64,000 nucleotides of DNA. It comes from Mugil cephalus. Lineage: Eukaryota > Chordata > Actinopteri > Mugiliformes > Mugilidae. The position numbers and the translations under genes are program-made. The stretch spans positions 2,650,501-2,714,500 of the forward strand of contig NC_061781.1 in assembly GCF_022458985.1 (NCBI RefSeq). Reading direction: 5' to 3'. This document shows, piece by piece, positions 55,786-64,000 of this stretch. Numbering within the stretch: position 1 is the first letter of the stretch; each line of letters opens with the position of its first letter. The notes below the pieces were generated by a model. That model made no database searches and was not told where the DNA came from. It worked only from the letters and a program-made list of their open reading frames with translations.

Positions 55786-55855
55786 TCTCTACAGTATGTT
55801 GGCCTCACATGACCAGGCTGCAATACCTGAAGAGCTGACATTGGGTTTACTAACT
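55786..55855 (-). pseudogene. TAAR remnant H (3' end of exon 2 only)
   Basis: About 70 bases match the last codons and 3' flank of TAAR genes: GTCTCTACAGTATGTTGGCC, ACCAGGCTGCAATACCTGAA, then GAGCTGACATTGGGTTTA. The rest of the gene is absent. It lies just downstream, in receptor orientation, of pseudogene F. Confidence 0.65.
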
Positions 55856-56129
55856 TTGTCTACTTATCCGCTAAGTCAGAGTTAAAAATCAAAGATTATC
55901 AGATTCAAACAGGTTGAAAATATTGGTGAAGGATGTTTGATTAATTAAAGTGAAATTAAACTATGAAAGAAAATCCCACTTTTAAAGTAAAAGCTGAAAT
56001 GAACATCAGGACTGCTAGGAAGGGTGGAAAACGCTTCTACTTAGAGAAGATTAAATGGAAACTATCTGAATGTGATATGTGTATACATGTCAGTATATTG
56101 TACATTCAGTTGATCGAGTTCCACATTCT

Positions 56130-57378
56130 CTACATTATGTTGTTGTCACCGGAGCCAGGCTGCAGTATCCTGCAGAGTAACAATGAGTTTAATAGCTTTT
56201 CTAAACCAGGGGTAAAACAGTGCATAGATAAAGGGTTTAGACAGGAGTTGAAATACAACAGATAAAAGACAAAAGTTATATACGAGCTACTGACTGAGCC
56301 ATTACCTGGCAAGAGCAACACAATAATATGGGCAGAAGCATATTAGGAAGACAACTACAAGAACACCAAGAGTCCTGGCTGCTTTCAACTCAGATTTCTT
56401 TGTCGAGTCAATGAAACCTGGACTGTGACAGCTGCAATGTGAGAGCGCATGGCATGAGCCTGAGACACAGCCACCACAAAGACTCTCATGTATAGAACTA
56501 CGATGACAGTGATGGGAACAATAAACGTTAAAATAACATCAGTAAGCCCTGCTGTGTAGCTCACCAAAACGTCACATTCTCCGTAACAGGTTTTATTCTT
56601 ACCTAGTTGAGTAAAATCATCCTTTGAAATGAGAGAGTGTAGAAAACAGAACAGAGCCAACACAGACAAACACAGAGTTTAACTCTCTTCTCAGTGACTC
56701 TGGAGGAGTAGTGCATGGGGTCACAAATTGCAACATAGCGGTCGACTGATATGAGCACCATGTCTCCTACTGAGGCACTGGTAATCACGTAAGAGCATAA
56801 TTATACAGAGAACATGCGAGATCACCGAGAAACCAGCAGTTTGTTGAGATTTCTATCGGCATTGACAAGAGGCCGACAGAAAGTCTGAGATGGCCAGAGA
56901 GAGGAGGAGGATGTTAGTGGGAGTGTGGTGCCACCTGCAGGGACAAACAAAAAAGAAATTAACCATAAATAACACATGACATTTCCAAAATAAATGGACT
57001 TTGAATGTTTACTGATATTTCAACAACCATGACCATATGAACAGAACATAAAGCTGAGTGAGGTCACAATAGACGGAAAATTAAGTTTAATCTGTTGTAA
57101 AATATGATTTCAGTTTTCGTAAAAGTCTAATTCCCCATGTCGATCACTGCTAGCTTAAAGACCTTTACATTAAACCACATGTAGCTGTAAAACAAAATCA
57201 CTCTGTGCCTGAAGTGAGAGACTGAGATGATGACGAGCAGATTGAGAACCACGTCAGTCACAGAGATGGAGACAGCAATGTTGAAGGAGCACAAGTTCAA
57301 GAGTGAGGAGACGCTGGCTTTTGCAGGAGTGTTGAAGGAGTGTGGAAAGCAGAGGTCTGCTTCATCCTTGGTCTCCAT
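56130..57378 (-). pseudogene. TAAR F, class III-like pseudogene, closest to TAAR A
   Basis: Exon 1 (57209-57378) and exon 2 (56130-56935) align with TAAR A along their full lengths and share the 5' and 3' flanks. The reading is broken by about ten small deletions, for example near 56228, 56405, 56637, 56794, 56840-56880 and 57255-57330. I saw no clear insertion relative to A. Recognisable parts are METKDEADLCFPH, SVDRYVAICDPMHY, TDVILTFIVP with Asp5.42, and LYFNSCLNPL, after which the frame is lost. The donor is GC (TTCAG|GCACAG). It is either a true pseudogene or a gene copy damaged by deletion-type sequencing errors. The number of breaks favours the first. Confidence 0.88.
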
Positions 57379-57732
57379 CTTCAGTACAAAAAACAGTAGG
57401 TCCTGATGACACACTCTAACCCTCTCTTTTATCCTTCTTTCTACATTGTCATTACAATATCACTCCCTTCCACATCATCTCTGCAAGAAAAGATTCCTGT
57501 CCCCAAACATTTGCCATGTCCTTGCTAAATTATGAATTTAAATGCCAAACCCACACACAACATACACACACGCACACACCACAACACATTTCTATTCAAA
57601 CTAGTGTAACAAGAAGTACTGGAAAATGATTGAAATTTCGTAATGTAGTGAATGAAATAACGTCACATATTCGATGATTTTACTGTTGATTTACTGTCGC
57701 CATGTTGTCGCCAAACATCATTGGCGATGGGT

Positions 57733-58138
57733 ATTTTCAATTTAAAGCGACAACGCGATCGGAGTCCTGGTAAAGCCTCCTGGCACATTCGTCTCTGCGA
57801 TTGGCTGTAGACGTCAACATTTTCGTGGTCTTTCAAGCAGCTGATGTCTCGATCCGACAATATATCGAGGAGGCAGTCTCTTCTGTGCCTCACGTTGACC
57901 CCTTGGTATAAAATATAGAAATGAAGATTAATGAACGATCGATAACTTCTGCACTCGACTTCAGAAAATCCCTGTTATTTAACCAAAACAATCATGTGAA
58001 CGGTGTCACCAAAGATAGGACGAAAATAAAAGAATGTGAATGTAGCCCTTACACAACCAGTAAATGTAATAGATAAACAGGAACACGGCAATGTTTCTTT
58101 GCATTGAGGAGGAAATTGTTTCCCCTGTAATATGAATA
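57733..58138 (+). repeat. About 400-bp direct repeat, left copy
   Basis: It shares ordered blocks with 62421-62800: TAAAGCCT, GGCACATTC, CATTTT, GTGCCTCACGTTGACC, TCAGAAAATCC, GGTGTCACCAAA, GTAGCCCTT and GAGGAGGAAATTGTT. The two copies flank the hAT-containing block at 58.1-62.4 kb. They are not close enough to be a recent LTR pair. Identity is perhaps 75-80 percent by eye. Confidence 0.6.
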
Positions 58139-58899
58139 GGATGTCAGTGTTCTCAGAATTTACTCACAGACTATCAATATATAATTACTTCCTCATATCA
58201 ATATCTTTGCACTGTACATTTATCTCGTTAGCTCCATGTTTTGTTTAATCTGGTTAACCAATTAAGTAAGATCTTTTAATATCAACATTTTGTTTTCAAT
58301 TTTTGTGCTTTCACTTCGTGCAAACAGACCTTCAACTGTTTTAATCATCCTCTGTTTTAGAGTGGTCAAACTGTAAAAAAAGTCCTTCATCAGTAGATAT
58401 TTGTCATTTTCATTGTGCCTTAACTCTTTACGGTCAACGATGCTCAGTAGTTACAACAGTGACCAAGGCCTATTAAGGCCTATAATGCAATCTGGCCTTT
58501 GTATCGTCCCTAGTCCGCATCCGCTGAGGCCAATCATAAATTGAGCAATATAAATTTAAATAAAATATCTATGTGATCGTTGAAATACACTGTTTGCATT
58601 ATATTTATTTTGAAAATGTTAGCATTCTTCCGTATTGTAGCTGTCAGGAAGGTGAACAGCAATATGGAATGCTAGCCGGTCACCCTCAGATGTCAGCTCA
58701 CACTAAGAACAAGAAAAGTTGATAACGATGCCGTGTTTTTCAATAAGACTGGACTGCCAAGTATTTTCATTACAGAAAATTAAAGGTTAAATAGACACGT
58801 GGCTAATGTTTTTACGGAAGACCCTGTTTTAAAGATTTAATTTGAATCACACTACACGACCAAGCATGAGGATAAATACAGAAATCTGTCCGATGAAGA

Positions 58900-61100
58900 G
58901 CACGCAAGGGAGTTGCTGCGTTGCTAGCAAAACTGCAAACCCAACAAGGACTTTTTACCAAACTTCACACCCCCAGAGATGCAGCCGTCAGGACAAGTTA
59001 TGTAATTTCTCACAAAGTCGCCAGAAAAAGTAAGGCGTTTTCCGACAGAGAGTTTGTTAAGGAGTACTTATTGGACTCTGTTTTCACTGATAAGCCCAGA
59101 GAAAAGGACACGTTTGAGAACGTGTCACTCTCACCGATGCACTGTAACGAGAAGGGTTGAGGACATCGCTGGAAACTTAGAGCTTCAGCTGAAGAACAGA
59201 GCGGCCGATTTTGACTGTTTTTCTCTGGCTTTGGATGAGAGCTGCGATGTACGTGAGACCGCCCAGCTACCATCTTCTTACCTGGGATAACTGTGGACTT
59301 TCAAATCACAGAGGAGCTGGCAGCCATAAAGTCAATGAAAGGGACGACCACTGGTAATGACTTGTTCACAGAGGTAAATACATGTTTGGACAAATAAGAC
59401 TGAAATGGGAAAAGCTGCAGGTGTGACAACAGACGGTTGTCCAAATCTGACAAGGGAAATGTGGGACTTTAAAGAGAATGCAGGATAAAGTGGCAGAAAT
59501 TAACCCTGTGCAGAAATTGACTTTTTTTGCATTGTATTATACATCAGGAAGTGTTGTGTAAGACAGTGTTAAAAATGAAACATGTTGTTGGTGCTGTAAC
59601 TAAAATAGTTAACTTCATCAGAGCGAGAGCATTAAATCACAGACAATTTGTTGCACTTCTGGAGGAAAATGAGATTGAACATGGTGTCATAAGCTATCAC
59701 TGCACCATCAGGTGGCTCAGCTTGGGCAAAGTACAGAAAAATGTCTGGGACCTGAGAGACCAGATTCAGGATTTCTGTGTGAAGAAAGGACATACATCCC
59801 AGGGCTTTCAGATGGAGACTGGGTGGAAGACCTCAAATTATCGTAGATGTGACTGCACTAATGAACAAACTAAATGCCAAACTGCAGTGCAAGGGCACTT
59901 TTATGCATGAGATGTACAGTGCAGTGAAGGCATTTCATGAGAAAGTTGCAGCTTCTCTGAAGCCAAGTGAAGGACAACATTCTGACCCCACTTGCCAACA
60001 CTAAAGGAAGCCACAAGATCAGCCGATCACCTCCACATGTACTCAACCATGTTAGAAGCTCTGCATGGAGAGTTTTCAAGGCAATTTCAAGATTTCAAAA
60101 TTCTTGAGAGTGAAATGGACATGGTTTCTTCTCCCTTCAACGCAGGTGGATAATGCGCCAATTGATGTTCAGATGGAACTCATTTACCTGCAGTCTGACA
60201 CACTTCTGGCAGAGCACTGCAGGTCAGTCTTACTGCTGGACTTTTACTCCTCCCTCAAAAAGGAGAGCTTTCCCACATCTGAGGAGGCATCCTCAGAGAT
60301 TCTAGTCCTCTTTGGATCTGCATTTGTAATGTGAACAGACGATGAAGTGATGAAGTTCAACAAATCCAAACACAGATCCTTTATTGCTCAATGCGTTTTA
60401 CATGCAGAGCCTAATCGAGCTATGCTCTATATTCGACTTTCTCGCTAAAGTCCTTGTCCCAGTTACATGCAGCGCAAGAAAATCGAACAACTGTTTCTCC
60501 TCTTCCACACTATTTGGTGATACGTATCACCACTATGTACGTACACAGTCAGTTAATACCACGTTAATATGGCCTGATTTTTCCCGGTGACCTATTACGT
60601 GATATAATAAACTAGAGTCGTTCATGCGGCGGACCGGCATCTCAAACAACAACCAGACGGATATTAGTACATTTTTTAACCTTGTACGTAATGTTCCCCG
60701 CTACTTCTGGTGCAGAAAGATCCACGCTATCCCTCAGACGTCTCCGTTTCTCTTCTTCTTCTACTGCGATCGGCTTTCTTAGATGTTTTGTTCCGGGGTC
60801 ACACGCCAGCGCAGCAGTCATGGAGCATGCGCAACGACACGCATTATCGATAGAAAAATCCGATTCATTCGCATTATCTGGGTGTCTCAATCGGATAATG
60901 AGAACTCTGATTTCTAATCGGAGTAACGTGTTTACATCATTTAGTTCTGCTGTTATAGTCCGATTAAAGGCAATAATTTGTTTTTTTTCACGTGCATGTA
61001 AACGCACTGACTGATGACCACCTCTCAGCTGTCCTTCGCATAGCCACCTCAGACATTCAGCTAGATTTCAATGCCCTTGTTCAAGCCCAGAACAGACTAG
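58900..61100 (+). pseudogene. GTF2IRD2/Charlie-like hAT transposase, multiple frameshifts
   Basis: Plus-strand pieces in order: GLFTKLHTPRDAAVRTSYVI and SHKVARKSKAFSDREFVKEY (58945-59080); VTRRVEDIAGNLELQLKN and DCFSLALDESCDVRETAQL, with the first catalytic Asp in LDES (59150-59265); AAIKSMKGTTTGNDLFTEV (59325-59380); IIHQEVLCKTVLKMKHVVG (59530-59590); NFIRARALNHRQFVALLEE (59610-59670); IRWLSLGKV (59710); and DVQMELIYLQSDTLLAEHCR and LLDFYSSLKKE (60165-60260). After a 620-bp MITE the end follows: LTDDHLSAVLRIATSDIQ (61010-61070). The order matches the vertebrate GTF2IRD2 transposase domain. Frameshifts and stops occur near 59140, 59290, 59400, 59790 and 60080. Confidence 0.8.
60391..61009. 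mobile_element. MITE with GTGCGTTTACATGCA ends, copy 2, inside the hAT transposase
   Basis: The left end TCAATGCGTTTTACATGCAG and the right end ...GTGCATGTAAACGCACTGA are inverse copies. It splits the transposase reading between KHRS and LTDDHLS, which continue on the two sides, so this is a clean insertion of about 620 bp. Copy 1 is at 30404-30905. A 2-3 base duplication is possible but cannot be fixed. Confidence 0.75.
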
Positions 61101-62049
61101 ATTAATCTCACTGAAGAGGTGAAATGAGGTCAAAAACATTGCAACTTATTGTTTGTTTGTATTGTTGTATTTCTGTATCTGACCTTACACACCACAATTT
61201 CACATAGCCTAATATAAAATAGTTACAGAATCATTTTATTCTCCCCAGTTACCAGTACCAGCTATTCAAATATGTAATTAAGTGAATTTTACAATGGATA
61301 AAAGTTGAGCCAGAATTGTTTTATTTACAATATTTACAGTTATAAATGTTGACAATTGTCATGTAAGAAGAATTGCAGTAATGGTAATAATTCAGTTGCC
61401 ATAGATTTATTTTATTCTGAAAAGGCCTGGTTAAACGAGTCAGATGCTCTTATTGTGAAGCTATAAGAACGGAATTGTGTGTTTTATACAGGTGACTTGA
61501 CTGGATTTGTAAAATGTTTCTGAGCACGTGTCCTCTGTTTTTCACTCACCCTGTAAACTGCAGCTGCGTCTCAGTGATTAAATGTTAAGTTTTGAACATA
61601 CAACAGTTCCTCCATTATAAGAAGCTCCAGATATTCATGATCTGAATGATACACATTATGTAATTAAGTGCATTTTACAATGGAAGACAGCTGAGCAGAA
61701 TTAAGTTCAAGTTACCATTGGTGTGCCCCTCTGACACAATTCAGGTTTCTCATGGGCCCCTTTAAAAATTAATTGCCCACCCCTGCTATAGTGCATTATG
61801 AGACACTGTTGCAGCATTAAATCATAGAGACACAGATGCTTAAGAGTAAACAATGGTGAAGTCATACCGAAGTGATGAAACTGCAAAATTGTCATGTTAA
61901 CTATATCATGTCATTGTCATACAGACATTTATATGTATATATATATATATATTTTTAAATTCAGTGGATTCAAATGAAAAGAATTTCAAAATAATTTGTT
62001 CAAAAGTTTTGTATTTGTCAAGTTATACATGAAAATGTTACTGTCTGTG

Positions 62050-62306
62050 ATCGGCTTAACGTGAAAGCCTACTCCACCTTAGCGAATCATCATCACCTAT
62101 GCGGTTGTTTCGCCCCTCCCTCCTGTCCTCGCAAAAAACAGCTTTGCGGCTCCCGTGGCGAGAACCAAGTAACGCACCCCATTTAATTTTCATAACGGAA
62201 ACAGCGTTATACAGATGGAAATAGTAATTAGTTAGATTACCCCGTTATTGAAAAAAGTAACGCCGTTAGTAACGCCATTTATTTTAACGTCGTTATTCCC
62301 ATCACT
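62050..62306. mobile_element. hAT terminal fragment (CAGTGNTGGGAATAACG type)
   Basis: The right end reads ...AACGTCGTTATTCCCATCACTG, preceded by GTTATTGAAAAAAGTAACGCC. This is the characteristic terminal region of a fish hAT family whose ends read CAGTGTTGGGAATAACG. The opposite end was not found. No coding sequence. Confidence 0.55.
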
Positions 62307-62420
62307 GGTATTCACATTGCACTTTTTGACAAGCAGACCGACATTGTAAACAAACCGACGTGTGTCCCGTAGCTGCTCAATCACTGGTAAAAAATTATTG
62401 GTGGGATCTTTTGCGAAGTT

Positions 62421-62800
62421 TTTTCACTTAAAGCCGACACTGAGTAGGCGTCTGGGTAAAGCCTGCCTAGCACATTCTCTCTGCAATTTGGCCATAGACG
62501 GCGGCATTTTTGTGCGTCTTTTCAAGCAGCTATCGAGGAGGCAGTGTGTCTCTTCTGTGCCTCACGTTGACCTATAGCTCATTCTTGATAAAATAGAAAC
62601 TGAAACGACTGAATGAACTTCTGCAATTGTCTTCAGAAAATCCTCGCATTTAACAATAACAACGTTGATGGTGTCACCAAAAGAAAAAGAAAAAAAATAA
62701 ATAAATAATGGAAAGTAGCCCTTAACGCAAAATTAAAGAATAGGAAAACGGCATGTTTTCTTTGCCATGTGAGGAGGAAATTGTTCCCTGTATATGAAGG
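62421..62800 (+). repeat. About 400-bp direct repeat, right copy
   Basis: Partner of 57733-58138 in the same orientation, with a few indels. It starts a few bases after the hAT end at 62306 and the CAATCACTGG string. Confidence 0.6.
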
Positions 62801-62804
62801 GGTG

Positions 62805-63540
62805 TGGTATGTGTGGTCTTTCTGTCAGTGGATTGTTGATTTATTGTTTATTGCTCATTTATCACTACAAAAAGTGATATAGGGAGGATGTGTCTTAGGG
62901 AAGGGTGGAGAAGCAGGAGACCAGGAAAGAACAATGTGATACGTGTGGACCTTTAACATAGGACCTGAAAAAAAACGTGGCTACTTAGTTACTCTGGAAA
63001 AATAAACATAAATAGCCTTCAAGAATATACAGGCAAACGGACTACTTGAATATCATTATGAATTGTCCTGGCGTGTCTCTTCCCCACTGCCCGACTGATG
63101 CCTGGAGTTACGGGGTCAGTTTTTCCGTAAGATATTAATTACATTTAACTAAAACATTAAAATTACTGTTGTTCTGAAAAGATCCCATTTGTGTGTATGG
63201 TGAATCGTTACAGACAGAAGCCCATTTAATCCTAAAAGGTGCTCAGATGTTGCATTTGATTCGGAAAAGGTTCTGCAGTGGTCTCGTTTACTTGTTTGGT
63301 CCGCACCAGAGCTGCTTTGTATTCACACATACCCAAAAGGTCTGTTTCACGTGGACTAAACGAGCCCTAAGTCAGAACTATTGCCTACTGTCCCTGTTCC
63401 AAACACCCACCAAACCCCAATATCAATACACACATGAATATGTGATTTGTGTCACAACAGCCAGAGAGTTGCTAGTCTAAGAAGACTCACAAGACAGAGA
63501 GTCTCCTCTGCAGGCATTTTGGTGAAAATGGGAAGTAAGT
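62805..63540. other. Spacer without recognised gene
   Basis: A 95-codon open reading at 63193-63480 has no motif I recognise. Nothing else seen. Confidence 0.35.
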
Positions 63541-63549
63541 GCCATCCTC

Positions 63550-63860
63550 AGGAGGCAGTCGTTGAGGCAAAATCAAGGCTGACGTATGGTGTCTTATTAG
63601 GCACTGTGGCAGTGGGTTGAGCAGTCTTGATAGCCACACAAGACCAAAGTTTTGACAGACAACAGGGGAAAGAGAGACGGCAGTGGGTGCAGGATGAGGT
63701 CTGCGCAGAAGAGGAACACCACAACAGGACAGTGGCCATGCTGCAGCAAGGTGCTTGGATGAATGGGACCATGCATCTACCTGAAAGATTACCTGGACAG
63801 AACTGTAGAATCAGGAAGTCTCAAGTACTTCGATCGCCAAGCCAAACCAAAGTTGTCTAA
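63550..63860 (+). pseudogene. Possible C-terminal fragment of a fish non-LTR retroelement protein
   Basis: The plus strand reads QEAVVEAKSRLTYGVLLGTV, a stop, then QDQSFDRQQGKERRQWVQDE, VCAEEE and MLQQGAWMNGTMHLPER. The pattern KERR..VQ.EV.AEEE...MLQQGAW resembles a segment of fish retroelement ORF proteins lying after the RT domain. I recognise it from family pattern only. It is broken by one stop and ends at 63858. Confidence 0.4.
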
Positions 63861-64000
63861 AGACTGTCAGTGGCTGGTATGTGATAAAAGTAGTGTTTTT
63901 TAATATTTTCGGTTTGAAATCAAAAAATACAGCAAGGCGACATTTTCGTGGTTGACAGTGACAGTATTCCCCTTAAGCTTCCCTCTGCTTTGCCTCCAGC

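Larger units (their letters stand above)
58840..61787 (+). mobile_element. GTF2IRD2-like hAT transposon, interrupted by a MITE
   Basis: It carries a long transposase reading (58900-60380, resuming at 61010-61100) and ends at 61787 with AATTAATTGCCCACCCCTG, the inverse of a CAGGGGTGGGCAATTAATT-type hAT end. The 5' terminal repeat was not found, so the start given here is the start of recognisable coding sequence. The non-autonomous hAT elements at 36905 and 49668 have nearly the same right end. Confidence 0.75.

Noticed and set aside
1..64000. Prokaryotic-type systems (CRISPR arrays, operons, phage defence)
   Set aside because: There are no regular spaced repeats, no ribosome-binding-site-led gene strings and no bacterial families. 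All supported coding sequence is vertebrate receptor or eukaryotic transposon.

Overview
The window reads as genomic DNA of a teleost fish. It holds a cluster of trace amine-associated receptor (TAAR) olfactory GPCR genes, all on the minus strand, inside dense and nested transposon debris of fish type: Tc1-like, several hAT families, Harbinger, a Gmr1-like Ty3/gypsy element, LINEs, a tRNA-derived SINE and a Penelope-like fragment. Other cellular protein-coding genes were not recognised. There is no sign of prokaryotic operons, CRISPR arrays or rRNA.

Receptor cluster. Six full-span TAAR copies have the same two-exon design: a short exon 1 with the N-terminus and TM1, then a 204-273 bp phase-2 intron, then exon 2 with TM2-TM7. 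They lie at 4240-5492 (A, intact), 9324-10522 (B, broken by a 5-bp insertion), 18816-20044 (C, intact), 38974-40214 (D, intact), 47523-48764 (E, pseudogene) and 56130-57378 (F, pseudogene). Two smaller remnants lie at 51827-52066 and 55786-55855. A, B and F form one sequence subgroup and C, D and E another. All lack the aminergic Asp3.32 and carry Asp5.42, as described for teleost class III TAARs. Four of the six introns start with GC rather than GT.

Transposon layout. 1-3480 is a decayed Gmr1-like gypsy element (LTR end, tRNA-Pro-type primer site, gag, protease, then integrase) split by a hAT element with a perfect 8-bp target duplication. 6116-7773 is a nearly complete Tc1-like transposon. 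12418-16236 is a second Tc1 split by a LINE. 16590-18160 joins a Penelope-like endonuclease fragment to an L1/Tx1-like LINE, itself split by a short repeat. 21150-21950 holds hAT and Harbinger coding remnants. 22150-25931 is the better gypsy copy, with the order protease-integrase-RT-RNase H. 28706-30905 stacks Tc1, L2-like LINE and MITE fragments. 33899-35950 is a ZMYM-type hAT remnant. 36905-38752 is two adjacent hAT elements. 42764-46115 is a Tc1, LINE, Tc1 series. 49100-50810 is a three-level nest (Tc1, hAT, hAT). 58840-61787 is a GTF2IRD2-like hAT split by a MITE.

The biology that can be supported is birth-and-death evolution of chemosensory receptors in a transposon-rich locus. The intact genes A, C and D would encode olfactory amine receptors. 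The most unusual signals are the GC-AG introns, variation at receptor position 3.32 plus a DRC motif in D, and the integrase-before-RT retroelement. No wholly new multi-gene system was identified.
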